A stretch of DNA of 64,000 nucleotides, taken from Schaalia sp. HMT-172 (lineage in GTDB: Bacteria; Actinomycetota; Actinomycetes; Actinomycetales; Actinomycetaceae). Shown piece by piece: positions 8,877-16,783 of the stretch (the first letter of the stretch is position 1; each line of letters begins with the position of its first letter). The translations under genes were made by a program, and so were the position numbers. The notes under the pieces were generated by a model. That model did no database searches. It was given only the letters and a program-made list of their open reading frames with translations, and was not told the DNA's origin. The stretch spans positions 1,178,001 through 1,242,000 of the forward strand of contig NZ_CP130058.1 of assembly GCF_030644365.1 (NCBI RefSeq). Reading direction: 5' to 3'.

Positions 8877-9446
8877 CTAGGGGAGCAGGGACTCCTTGAA
8901 GGAGCGAACGAAGGTGCCGAAGCGCTCCACGCGGTCCGAGAAGTAGCGGTAGATGCGCCTGCGCGCGTCACCCACGTACTCGACGGTGTGCAGATCCACG
9001 TAGCGGAAACGGCCGTGCTCGTCGATGAGCGCAGAGTCGACCAGGCGCCCTGTGATCTCGCAGCGGAAGTGCGTGTAAGTGCCGTCGTCCGTGGCCTCGA
9101 GGACCCGGCACAGGAGGCTCATCTGTGAATCGTCGAGGACAGGGATGCCGTCGTGGTCGCTCGAATCCAGCTGCGCGTGCCTGAGTTTATCGCCGCCCGA
9201 GACGGTGCCCGCGTACTCGAACAGGCCCATGGCCTCGGCCCCGAAGAGATTGAGCGAGCACACTCCCGAGCGCTTGATCGATCGGGCGGCATGCGTGGTG
9301 GAATCGCAGCCGATCATCACCATCTGTCCCAGCGAGTACGAGGAGGACCCCGTCGTGATTCCGACGCCGACGGCGTCGTCCGGGTAGGCCAGTATGTAGA
9401 CGGGAAAGCCGTAGTAGAACTTTTCTGTTTCGTAGGGAACGTGCAT
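8877..9446 (-). CDS. Flavin reductase-like (FMN-binding split-barrel) protein
   Basis: A 189-residue protein of the flavin-reductase-like fold. SYSLGQMVMIGCDSTTHAAR and GVCSLNLFGAEAMGLFEYAG match the FMN-binding strands, and an acidic/aromatic C-terminal segment follows. The usual role is NAD(P)H-dependent reduction of FMN or a related flavin-dependent reaction. The substrate is unknown. ATG at 9446 is preferred over GTG at 9461 because CACAAT (9453-9458) ends six bases upstream, the leaderless pattern seen elsewhere here. The gene is transcribed opposite to aspA and lies between two near-identical hairpins. Confidence 0.78.
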   Translation of the reverse strand: MHVPYETEKFYYGFPVYILAYPDDAVGVGITTGSSSYSLGQMVMIGCDSTTHAARSIKRSGVCSLNLFGAEAMGLFEYAGTVSGGDKLRHAQLDSSDHDGIPVLDDSQMSLLCRVLEATDDGTYTHFRCEITGRLVDSALIDEHGRFRYVDLHTVEYVGDARRRIYRYFSDRVERFGTFVRSFKESLLP

Positions 9447-9452
9447 GCTCCC

Positions 9453-9458
9453 ATTGTG
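9453..9458 (-). promoter_or_regulatory. Possible leaderless -10 of the flavin reductase gene
   Basis: On the minus strand CACAAT is followed by six bases and then ATG. The hexamer is weaker than the others of this type. Confidence 0.35.
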
Positions 9459-9503
9459 CACCGGTCGCGGCGCGTGGGCAGCCGCTGTTCCACCGGCGTG
9501 AAG

Positions 9504-9542
9504 GATGAGGCCGGGGACCCGCGTGGGGCCCCCGGCCTCGTC
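9504..9542. terminator. Terminator downstream of aceE
   Basis: 13-bp stem: GATGAGGCCGGGG pairs with CCCCGGCCTCGTC with one G-U pair. The loop is ACCCGCGTGGGGC. It shares the CCCGCGTGGGG loop core and the stem with the hairpin at 8827-8859. Confidence 0.7.
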
Positions 9543-9588
9543 AGTTGTCGTTAGGCACCGCGGTGGAGGAGCGGGCGCCTAACGGCGC

Positions 9589-12336
9589 TCACTCCTCGCC
9601 GGCGTGATCCGAGCCTGCGATGGAGTAGTTGAACAGGTCGTACTTCGCGATCGCCTGGCCGACGACCGACGGGTCGATCTGACCCTTGTCGGCCAGGGCG
9701 GCCAGCGTGCGCACGACCATCGACTCGGCGTCGATGTGGTACCAGCGGCGTGCTGCGCGGCGCGTGTCGGAGAAGCCGAAGCCGTCCGCGCCGAGCACGT
9801 GGTAGTCGCCGGGCACCCACTGGCGGATCTGGTCGGGCAGCATACGGTCGAAGTCCGAGGAGGCGACGAAGGGGCCCTCGCGACCGGCGAGCTTGGCGGA
9901 CACATAGGGCGTGCGGCGCGGCTCGTCGGGGTGCAGGAAGTTGTGCTCCTCGGCGTCCAGGCCGTCGCGGCGCAGCTCGTTCCACGAGGTCACGGACCAC
10001 ACGGCGGCGTCCACGCCCCAGTCTCGGGCCAGCAGCTCGCGTGCCTCGCGCGCCCACGGCACGCCTACGCCAGAGGCGAGCAGCTGAGCCTTGGGGCCGC
10101 CGAAGTTCTGGTGCTCATCGAGGTTGTAGATGCCCTTGATGATGCCTTCGACGTCCACGTTCTCCGGCTCGGCCGGCTGGTGGATGGGCTCGTTGTAGAC
10201 GGTGATGTAGTACATGACGTTCGGGTCGCGACCGGCCGCGTCGCCGTACATGCGCTCCAGGCCGTCCGCCATGATGTGGCGGATCTCGTAGGCGTAGGCC
10301 GGGTCGTAGGACACGAACGCGTGGTTGGTCGCGGCCAAAACCTGAGAGTGACCGTCCATGTGCTGCAGGCCCTCGCCCGCGAGCGTCGTGCGGCCGGCGG
10401 TCGCGCCGATGACGAAGCCCTTGGTCAGCTGGTCGCCCGCCGCCCAGAACTGGTCGCCCGTGCGCTGGAAGCCGAACATCGAGTAGAAGATGTAGATCGG
10501 TACCATCGGCAGGTCGTGCGTCGCGTACGCCGTGCCGACGACCTGGAAGGCGGCAGCGGAGCCGGCCTCGGTGATACCCGTGTGCAGGATGCGGCCCTGC
10601 TCGGACTCACGGTAGGACAGCATCATGTCCGCGTCGACGGGCGTGTAGGACTGGCCGGTCGTGTTGAAGATCTTCGCCGAGGGGAAGATCGCGTCCAGAC
10701 CGAAGGTACGGGCCTCGTCGGGGATGATCGGCACGAAGTACTTGCCGACCTGCTTGTCCTTCATGAGGTCCTTGATGAGGCGCACGAGGGCCATGGTCGT
10801 GGCGACCTCGAGCTTGCCCGAACCCTTGGACAGCGCCTCGAAGGGGCGCGTGGGCAGGGTGGGGAGCTTGGGCGCACGGTCGGCGCGGCGCTCGGGCACC
10901 CAACCGCCGAGGATCTCGCGGCGCTCCTTCATGTACTGCAGGGCCGGGTGATCGGCCGGCGGCATGTAGTACGGAGGCATGTAGGGATCGCGTTCCAGCT
11001 CCTCGTCCGTGATCGGGATCTGCAGGCGGTCGCGCAGCTGCTTGGCGTCCTCGAGCGTCAGCTTCTTCATCTGGTGCGTCGAGTTACGGCCGGCGAAGTG
11101 CGTGCCCAGGGCGTAGCCCTTGATGGTGTGGGCGAGGATGACGGTCGGCTGGCCGGTGTGGTCCATGGCGGCCTTGTAGGCGGCGTAGACCTTGCGGTAG
11201 TCGTGGCCGCCGCGCTTGAGCTCCCAGAGCTGCTCGTCGGTCCAGTTCTTGACCATTTCCTTGGTGCGCGGGTCGCGGCCGAAGAAGTGCTCGCGCACGT
11301 AGGCGCCGTCGTTCGCGCCGAACGTCTGGTAGTCGCCGTCCAGGGTCTCGTTCATGACGTGGACGAGGGCGTCGTCCTTGTCGGCGGCGAGCAGCTGGTC
11401 CCAGCCGCGGCCCCAGATGACCTTGATGACGTTCCAGCCGGCGCCCTTGAAGAAGGCCTCGAGCTCCTGGATGATCTTGCCGTTGCCGCGCACCGGGCCG
11501 TCGAGACGCTGCAGGTTGCAGTTGATGACGAAAGTCAGGTTGTCGAGGCGCTGCTGGGCGGCGAGCTGGAGCATGCCGCGGGATTCGGGCTCGTCCATTT
11601 CGCCGTCGCCGATGAAGGCCCACGTGTGCTGCTGGGAGGTGTCCTTGATGCCGTTCATGTGCAGGTAGCGGTCGAACCACGCCTGGTAGATGGCTTCGGC
11701 GGGCCCCAGGCCCAGCGACACGGTGGGGAACTCCCAGAAGTGGTCGAGCTGGCGCGGGTGCGGGTAGGAGGGCAGGCCGTGAGCGGTGGAGACCTGCTGG
11801 CGGAAGCCGTCCATCTCCTCTTCGGAGAGGCGTCCTTCGAGGAAGGCGCGGGCGTAGGGGCCGGGGGAGGCGTGTCCCTGGAAGAAGACGTGGTCGCCGC
11901 CGCCGGGGTGGTCCTTGCCGCGGAAGAAGTGGTTGAGGCCGACCTCGTAGAGGGTGGCGACGGAGGCGTAGGAGGAGATGTGTCCTCCGACCTTGACGCC
12001 GGGGCGCTGGGCGCGGGTGACTTGGACGGCGGCGTTCCAGCGGATCCAGCGGCGGTATTCGCGCTCCATGGCTTCGTCGCCGGGGAAGTACGGCTCCTGG
12101 TCAACGGGGATGGTGTTGACGTAGGGGGTTGTGTATTCCTGGGGGAGCTGGACGCCGTTGCGGCGCGCTTCGTCCAGCATGTGCAGCAGGATGTAGCGCG
12201 CGCGGGGGCCGCCTTTTTCGTTGATGAGTCCGGTCAGGGACTCGACCCATTCGGCGGTTTCCTGCGGGTCGTTGTCGGGGACCTGGGGGATCAGCCCGTT
12301 GACGACGACGGGGCGTGACTCGTGGAGTTGGCTCAC
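9589..12336 (-). CDS. aceE: Pyruvate dehydrogenase E1 component, homodimeric type
   Basis: The thiamine-diphosphate-dependent E1 subunit of the pyruvate dehydrogenase complex, which decarboxylates pyruvate and acetylates lipoyl-E2. The 915-residue length and single chain mark the homodimeric type of actinobacteria. The ThDP motif is GDGEMDEP followed by [20 protein letters not shown]. The C-terminal region has [21 protein letters not shown] at 12336 is preceded by GAGAAGGT, so a longer N-terminal extension is unlikely. lipB and lipA, which make the lipoyl cofactor of E2, lie 7-9 kb away. No E2 or E3 gene is in the window. Confidence 0.96.
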   Translation of the reverse strand: MSQLHESRPVVVNGLIPQVPDNDPQETAEWVESLTGLINEKGGPRARYILLHMLDEARRNGVQLPQEYTTPYVNTIPVDQEPYFPGDEAMEREYRRWIRWNAAVQVTRAQRPGVKVGGHISSYASVATLYEVGLNHFFRGKDHPGGGDHVFFQGHASPGPYARAFLEGRLSEEEMDGFRQQVSTAHGLPSYPHPRQLDHFWEFPTVSLGLGPAEAIYQAWFDRYLHMNGIKDTSQQHTWAFIGDGEMDEPESRGMLQLAAQQRLDNLTFVINCNLQRLDGPVRGNGKIIQELEAFFKGAGWNVIKVIWGRGWDQLLAADKDDALVHVMNETLDGDYQTFGANDGAYVREHFFGRDPRTKEMVKNWTDEQLWELKRGGHDYRKVYAAYKAAMDHTGQPTVILAHTIKGYALGTHFAGRNSTHQMKKLTLEDAKQLRDRLQIPITDEELERDPYMPPYYMPPADHPALQYMKERREILGGWVPERRADRAPKLPTLPTRPFEALSKGSGKLEVATTMALVRLIKDLMKDKQVGKYFVPIIPDEARTFGLDAIFPSAKIFNTTGQSYTPVDADMMLSYRESEQGRILHTGITEAGSAAAFQVVGTAYATHDLPMVPIYIFYSMFGFQRTGDQFWAAGDQLTKGFVIGATAGRTTLAGEGLQHMDGHSQVLAATNHAFVSYDPAYAYEIRHIMADGLERMYGDAAGRDPNVMYYITVYNEPIHQPAEPENVDVEGIIKGIYNLDEHQNFGGPKAQLLASGVGVPWAREARELLARDWGVDAAVWSVTSWNELRRDGLDAEEHNFLHPDEPRRTPYVSAKLAGREGPFVASSDFDRMLPDQIRQWVPGDYHVLGADGFGFSDTRRAARRWYHIDAESMVVRTLAALADKGQIDPSVVGQAIAKYDLFNYSIAGSDHAGEE

Positions 12337-12595
12337 GGTGTACCTTCTCGCTTGACTCGGAGCTGCGACGTGCAGCGTTCGTGGGCGGTGTCTTCGGTCG
12401 ACATCGCACATATCGGGACTATTGTCCCACTAATGGTGTGGCTTTGCGAGTGTTTGGGTGCGCGCGAGCCTATGAGGTGCGTATCACCGCGCCTCGTGAT
12501 GCCGCGGAAAAGTAAAGCTGCTGGTCACGGGGGCGTTGCTTGGAAGGGGTGTTTCGATTGGTGTTATCCCTTGCATTCGACCTGCTTTCATGCCC
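12337..12595. other. Intergenic region upstream of aceE
   Basis: A 260-base non-coding stretch between divergent transcripts. It holds a small palindrome GGGACTATTGTCCC (12415-12428) that could be an operator for aceE. I see no RNA gene. Confidence 0.4.
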
Positions 12596-12601
12596 TAGGA
12601 T
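12596..12601 (+). promoter_or_regulatory. Leaderless -10 upstream of the leader ORF
   Basis: TAGGAT ends six bases before a GTG at 12608. TTGCAT at 12571-12576 is a possible -35, 19 bases upstream. Confidence 0.4.
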
Positions 12602-12607
12602 GAAGGC

Positions 12608-12661
12608 GTGAACGTTGATATGACACTGAGCGCCAGCTCGTTGATGGGTGGTGCTGCGTGA
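12608..12661 (+). CDS. Putative 17-residue leader peptide coupled to the DUF3052 gene
   Basis: GTG at 12608 opens a 17-codon frame (MNVDMTLSASSLMGGAA). Its TGA overlaps the ATG of the DUF3052 gene (TGATG). A -10 hexamer lies six bases upstream of the GTG, as for other leaderless genes here, and the DUF3052 ATG has only a weak ribosome site of its own. This suggests that a short leaderless leader is translated first and the next start is reached by re-initiation. No family is recognisable and expression is unproven. Confidence 0.35.
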   Translation: MNVDMTLSASSLMGGAA

Positions 12662-13062
12662 TGGCAGTGAGCCTGGGTTTTGCGTCCGATGCGATCGTGC
12701 AGGAGTTCTACGTCGATGATGACGTGGATCAGGGTGTGCGCGATGCGGTTGAAAGGGAGACGGGGCATCCGCTCGTTGACGTCGATTACGCGGACGTCGT
12801 GGACGGCGCGATCGTCTGGTGGCGCGCGGATGACGCCGAGGAGGAGGACCTCGCGGACGTCCTCGTGGACGCGATGTCGAACTTGGATGACGGCGGCCTG
12901 ATCTGGGTGCTGATCCCTAAGCCGGGTCGCCCGAATTCTGTGAGGGTTGGCGACGTGGAGGAGGCCGCGGAGATCACGGGCCTGCACGCGACGACGTCGA
13001 CGGCGCTGGGGGCGAACTGGGCGGGCGTGCGCCTGACTGCGCGTCCGCGTTCGCGCCGCTAG
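12661..13062 (+). CDS. DUF3052 family protein
   Basis: A 133-residue acidic protein of the actinobacterial DUF3052 family, with function unknown. Family-typical blocks are SLGFASDAIVQEFYVDDDVD at the N terminus and DDGGLIWVLIPKPGRP in the middle. Relatives lie next to aceE in mycobacteria (Rv2240c region), as here, where it is divergent from aceE. ATG at 12661 is preferred to the adjacent GTG at 12658. A weak GATGGGTGG is the only ribosome-site-like sequence. Coupling to the upstream leader frame is likely. Confidence 0.85.
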   Translation: MAVSLGFASDAIVQEFYVDDDVDQGVRDAVERETGHPLVDVDYADVVDGAIVWWRADDAEEEDLADVLVDAMSNLDDGGLIWVLIPKPGRPNSVRVGDVEEAAEITGLHATTSTALGANWAGVRLTARPRSRR

Positions 13063-13164
13063 TTTCATCGACGAGGCCTGGGCGGGGCGGCGCTGTCTTG
13101 TGCTGTGTCGCTCGGCCTCGGATGTGACCGTGCGTGCCTGTTCTGGTAGATTGGCGCGTGCGTG

Positions 13165-13238
13165 GGGCCTTTAGCTCAGTTGGCTAGAGCGTCTGGTTTA
13201 CACCCAGAAGGTCATCGGTTCGAGCCCGGTAGGGCCCA
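13165..13238 (+). tRNA. tRNA-Val (anticodon TAC)
   Basis: A complete cloverleaf. The acceptor GGGCCTT pairs with AGGGCCC, the D-arm is GCTC...GAGC, and the anticodon stem TCTGG/CCAGA has loop TTTACAC with TAC at positions 34-36. The T-arm is ATCGG-TTCGAGC-CCGGT and the discriminator base is A. CCA is not encoded. A hairpin follows directly, and a foreign-looking gene starts beyond it. Confidence 0.96.
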
Positions 13239-13248
13239 CAAACGCTCG

Positions 13249-13276
13249 GGGGCCGGAAGCGACAGCTTCCGGCCCC
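13249..13276. terminator. Terminator of tRNA-Val and of the NB-ARC/TPR gene
   Basis: Perfect 12-bp stem GGGGCCGGAAGC/GCTTCCGGCCCC with loop GACA. The same stem, with loop TCTT, occurs at 16672-16699 on the other side of the NB-ARC/TPR gene. Confidence 0.8.
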
Positions 13277-13294
13277 AACGCGTATTTGCTCGCG

Positions 13295-16200
13295 CTATTC
13301 GGCGGGTGTCTCCTTCTCCTGTCCGGACTCTTCCTTGGCTGTCTCAAGATGTTCGCGGACTGTTACTGTCAGAGCGTGCTCACTCCCCAAAGTGATCACA
13401 CACGTCTCAAGTAACTCCTTCAAATGATTTATGCATTCCCCAGTTCGGTTGCTTTCCAAGTATGCGTTTGCAAGAGCGAAACGCGATGATAATGTATTAA
13501 TGTGTTTCGATCCGTAAATACGTCGATAGTCTCTATATAGATTGTCGAAATATTGTATTGCCAGCTCGAAGTAACCTATATCTAGAACTAGGTTTGCGAG
13601 ATGCTGGTAATTCTCGAGAGTGTCAAGGTGGTCCGGTCCTAGACTGTCAGTGCAGTCGTTGTAAAGCTTACGAAGGTGACGCAAAGCTTCTTTGAAGTTA
13701 CCGGCTTCGTGATAGGCGGATGCAAGATTGCGACGAGCTCGTTGGGTGCGCATACTAGTTATGCCGCTAGAATGTTGAAGCTCGTCAACAATGACTTGAA
13801 AGTGATGAATGGCAGTGTCGTAGTGCTTCGCCCTGAGGTGTGCTTCCGCAAGATTATATCGCGCATGCTGAGTGTCGTCATTATTTGAATGGCGTTTCCT
13901 TAAGATGTCCTCAAATTCGGATATGGCACTGTCAATATCGGACATATCGAGGTACGCATTAGCCAAATCGTTTTGGAGCTCGAGAGTAAAATAATGTGTT
14001 GGCCCGTTGGTTTGTGCACTAGCGTCAAGTGCCTCTGTTAACAAAGTGATAATCTCGTTATTACGCCCTGCTACTTTGTATGTATGTGCGAGGTTGTTGA
14101 TTACTTCATGAGTTAAAAAATGATTCAAGCCGAGTGCTATCTGGCAGTCACGTAACAATGTGCTGAAGTGCCGGATTGCGTCATCAATGTATCCAGCTGA
14201 GTGATATGTGAAAGCAAGTCTGCAGCGCGCGTTCAGAGTGTCGACATCATCTGGGCCCAACGCTTGAGTGAGGTTATCGGCAAGTATTCGATAGTGATTC
14301 AGAGCATTGTCGATTAAGTCGGAACGTGAATGCGCATCTGCGAGGTGCTGTTGCGTGGTGAGCGTCTCGATATGTGTGGAGCCGAGCGACTTCAAGTCAT
14401 TATTCAGGGCATCTTCATAAAGCTCTATGATTCTCTCGTGGTGACCAGCCTGGAAATATGCGTCTGCCAAGTTGCTACGCGTATTTCTTGTTTCAATATG
14501 ATTGGCACCTAGGGTCTGAATGCAATGATCAAGAGTCTCTGAATATAGGCGAATTGCTTCAATGATGTATCCATTGTCGTAATATGCTTCAGCGAGATTG
14601 TTGCGCGCGCATAATACGGTTAGATTGTCAATTCCTAACAGGTTTTGTATAATTCCAAGAGCGTGTGTGAGTGTTATTGTATGGTGTGCAGTATGTCGAT
14701 CATATGCAAAGGCTAGTAGCTCGAACAGAGCGCTCTGTAGCTCATCGTGCCTAAAGAGGGAATGGGAGTGAGGCTGCTGGCTCATAGCCGAGAGTTGCGA
14801 AGTAATCGCTATTGCCCTATCTCTGTGTGTGGTGATGGTATCGGCGCCTGAAGAGTCTTTATAATGCTGGATAAGGAAGTTGACGCAAGTTAATTCAGCT
14901 ATGGCGCGTTCGTTAGGTGTTAAGTGTGTGCGTAGTGCTAGTGCTTGGAGTCGATGAATGAAAGCAACTTCGCCATCGGCTGATTCGGATATTATCGAAA
15001 AGTCAAAAAGGAGTGAGTAGGCTTTTCTAGAGTGAAAGTTACTAAACTTTAACCATTTACTTGGTATGCCAGATTCTGCAAGGAAGCATAGGATTGTGAG
15101 TATTTTCTTGGCTTCAATTTGTATCGTAACATCGCTCAAGCGATCTAAGGTTGTTGTGACGGCAAAGTGTAGTGCCGTTATGGTTCCTGTGCTGTATTCA
15201 GTTCCTTCAATGGCTTCAAGGAGTCGGTCGACGTTGTGTAACTGTATATCGTTGAAGTAGTCTTCAAGGTTTTGATAGTAGTGGGCGCACGTTGTTCCTG
15301 CCTGTGCTATCGCTAATGGCAAGTCACCCAAGTAATTTGCAATGTTATTTGCCGCTTCTCGATTCGCGTCTTTCGTAATGTCCTGAAGTAGTTTGATTGA
15401 ATCGTTGCGTGTAAAGTCTTCGATTATATATTCATTCCAGTTGTCCTGGTGCCGCCAGCCGTTCCTATTTCTAGTCGTTGCGAGTATGTGTATGCCTGGT
15501 CCGCTTGGAAGTAGGCTGGATAAGTCGTCGATGTTTTGAATATTGTCGAAGACAAAGATGCAGTTGGTGTAAGATCTTGTCCGCAGTACTGACAATACCT
15601 GATTGACTCTAACAGTTCTGTCTTCGAAGAGTCCTGTCATCACGTTGAGTACCGATTCTCCAAATGCTATCATATCGTTCGTAATTGTGTTGTAAGATGA
15701 GGCGTTAATCCATGCGACTAGTGACCACCCATCGGATTCACATCTGTCTGCTATCGCGGCGGCAAGGCGCGTCTTTCCACTTCCTGCATGTCCGATTAAT
15801 ACGTTGAAGCTTGGGAAGTTTATCGTACTCGGATTCAAAATACGATCCTGTAGTGTTTGGCCATCAATTTCAGGGTATCGTTCGATCCAGTGTCTCAGCG
15901 GTCGTGGGCGGCTGCCCCAAACATTATTGTTAAGTTTCTTTGGACAACTTTTAGTGCTCGTGTCTATGTGAGCTGTGCGCAATGATTCAATATCGTTGTG
16001 GAGTTGTTCATGTTGTTTACTGTGAGCTTCTGCTGTCGATGCAATGATGCTTTTGATATTTCTTACTTCTATGATAATTTCGTACAGCTGTTCGAGCGCG
16101 GCCTTAAGTGCAGCCATGTTGTAGCGTGGAGAATTTGGGGCCAAAACTAGGTATTCGTCGGCAATGCAGCGTAGGAGGTTGTCGAGGTAGTGCTCCTCTT

Positions 16201-16612
16201 CTGGTTTGAAGTTCACTCGTACCTGTTTCGATTTTTCCAGAACGTAGGCGTGGAATGTTTCGGGCTTTGTGATTGCCTCACATAATGCATCCTCGTCATC
16301 GAGGAGCTTTCTTATGGTTTCATTGGCCGCGGTCTCAAGGCTGCCAATGAATAGATCAATACTCTTCAAATCAAGGCCGGATACAACAAGGCCATCTTCG
16401 ATAATTTCGAACTCGTTCTTGATCGTGCTTCTGAGCGCTCCGCTCATCTGCGCTTCTGCACTCCCGAACGTTTCGTCTTTGAGACTGCATGCGAGCTGGT
16501 AGAGCTCTTGCCCACCTTCTATTGCGTCAGCGACGAAGCCGAAGCCGGCTACTTTCACAAGAGACTTGACAATGCTTGTGGAGATGTTGACTGCTGCCCT
16601 CAATGTGCTCAT
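13295..16612 (-). CDS. STAND NTPase: NB-ARC domain with C-terminal TPR repeats (candidate defence sensor)
   Basis: A 1105-residue protein in three parts. The N-terminal ~220 residues are helical with no recognised domain and could be an effector. The NB-ARC-type ATPase has Walker A GHAGSGKT (about 274-281), Walker B CIFVFDN (about 351-357), an ATTR sensor (about 378-381) and the GLPLA-like GDLPLAIAQAG (about 429). About ten kinesin-light-chain-like TPR units (LGANHIETRNTRSNLADAYF type) follow from about residue 640 to the end. This is the architecture of bacterial NLR-like proteins, many of which sense phage. The gene is much AT-richer than its neighbours, with AGA, TTA, ATA and similar codons, so it was probably acquired. 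ATG at 16612 has a leaderless -10. The function is inferred. Confidence 0.85.
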   Translation of the reverse strand: MSTLRAAVNISTSIVKSLVKVAGFGFVADAIEGGQELYQLACSLKDETFGSAEAQMSGALRSTIKNEFEIIEDGLVVSGLDLKSIDLFIGSLETAANETIRKLLDDEDALCEAITKPETFHAYVLEKSKQVRVNFKPEEEHYLDNLLRCIADEYLVLAPNSPRYNMAALKAALEQLYEIIIEVRNIKSIIASTAEAHSKQHEQLHNDIESLRTAHIDTSTKSCPKKLNNNVWGSRPRPLRHWIERYPEIDGQTLQDRILNPSTINFPSFNVLIGHAGSGKTRLAAAIADRCESDGWSLVAWINASSYNTITNDMIAFGESVLNVMTGLFEDRTVRVNQVLSVLRTRSYTNCIFVFDNIQNIDDLSSLLPSGPGIHILATTRNRNGWRHQDNWNEYIIEDFTRNDSIKLLQDITKDANREAANNIANYLGDLPLAIAQAGTTCAHYYQNLEDYFNDIQLHNVDRLLEAIEGTEYSTGTITALHFAVTTTLDRLSDVTIQIEAKKILTILCFLAESGIPSKWLKFSNFHSRKAYSLLFDFSIISESADGEVAFIHRLQALALRTHLTPNERAIAELTCVNFLIQHYKDSSGADTITTHRDRAIAITSQLSAMSQQPHSHSLFRHDELQSALFELLAFAYDRHTAHHTITLTHALGIIQNLLGIDNLTVLCARNNLAEAYYDNGYIIEAIRLYSETLDHCIQTLGANHIETRNTRSNLADAYFQAGHHERIIELYEDALNNDLKSLGSTHIETLTTQQHLADAHSRSDLIDNALNHYRILADNLTQALGPDDVDTLNARCRLAFTYHSAGYIDDAIRHFSTLLRDCQIALGLNHFLTHEVINNLAHTYKVAGRNNEIITLLTEALDASAQTNGPTHYFTLELQNDLANAYLDMSDIDSAISEFEDILRKRHSNNDDTQHARYNLAEAHLRAKHYDTAIHHFQVIVDELQHSSGITSMRTQRARRNLASAYHEAGNFKEALRHLRKLYNDCTDSLGPDHLDTLENYQHLANLVLDIGYFELAIQYFDNLYRDYRRIYGSKHINTLSSRFALANAYLESNRTGECINHLKELLETCVITLGSEHALTVTVREHLETAKEESGQEKETPAE

Positions 16613-16618
16613 GCGCAC

Positions 16619-16624
16619 AGTCTA
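16619..16624 (-). promoter_or_regulatory. Leaderless -10 of the NB-ARC/TPR gene
   Basis: On the minus strand TAGACT is followed by six bases and then ATG. The acquired gene uses the same start architecture as host genes. Confidence 0.5.
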
Positions 16625-16671
16625 CATACGTGCAGGAGCAGATGTTGCCTGATAGAAGATGGCATGACAAT

Positions 16672-16699
16672 GGGGCCGGAAGCTCTTGCTTCCGGCCCC
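16672..16699. terminator. Terminator downstream of ndh
   Basis: 12-bp stem GGGGCCGGAAGC/GCTTCCGGCCCC with loop TCTT, 85 bases after the ndh stop on the minus strand. The stem is identical to the tRNA-Val hairpin at 13249-13276. Confidence 0.75.
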
Positions 16700-16783
16700 A
16701 CACCATGCCTGTCTGCCTGTTTGTCAGCGCGCGCTTGCTGTGCCCGAACGTGCGCCAGAATCGACCCTCAGAGCGTGAGGTGC

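Noticed and set aside
9604-12318. A 904-codon open frame on the plus strand opposite aceE
   Set aside because: aceE on the other strand has all family motifs. Long antisense frames are expected in high-GC DNA, and the translation has no recognisable domain.
12322-12603. A 93-codon plus-strand frame upstream of the DUF3052 gene
   Set aside because: It overlaps the aceE start region, has no ribosome site or family match, and its codon use is unlike neighbouring genes.
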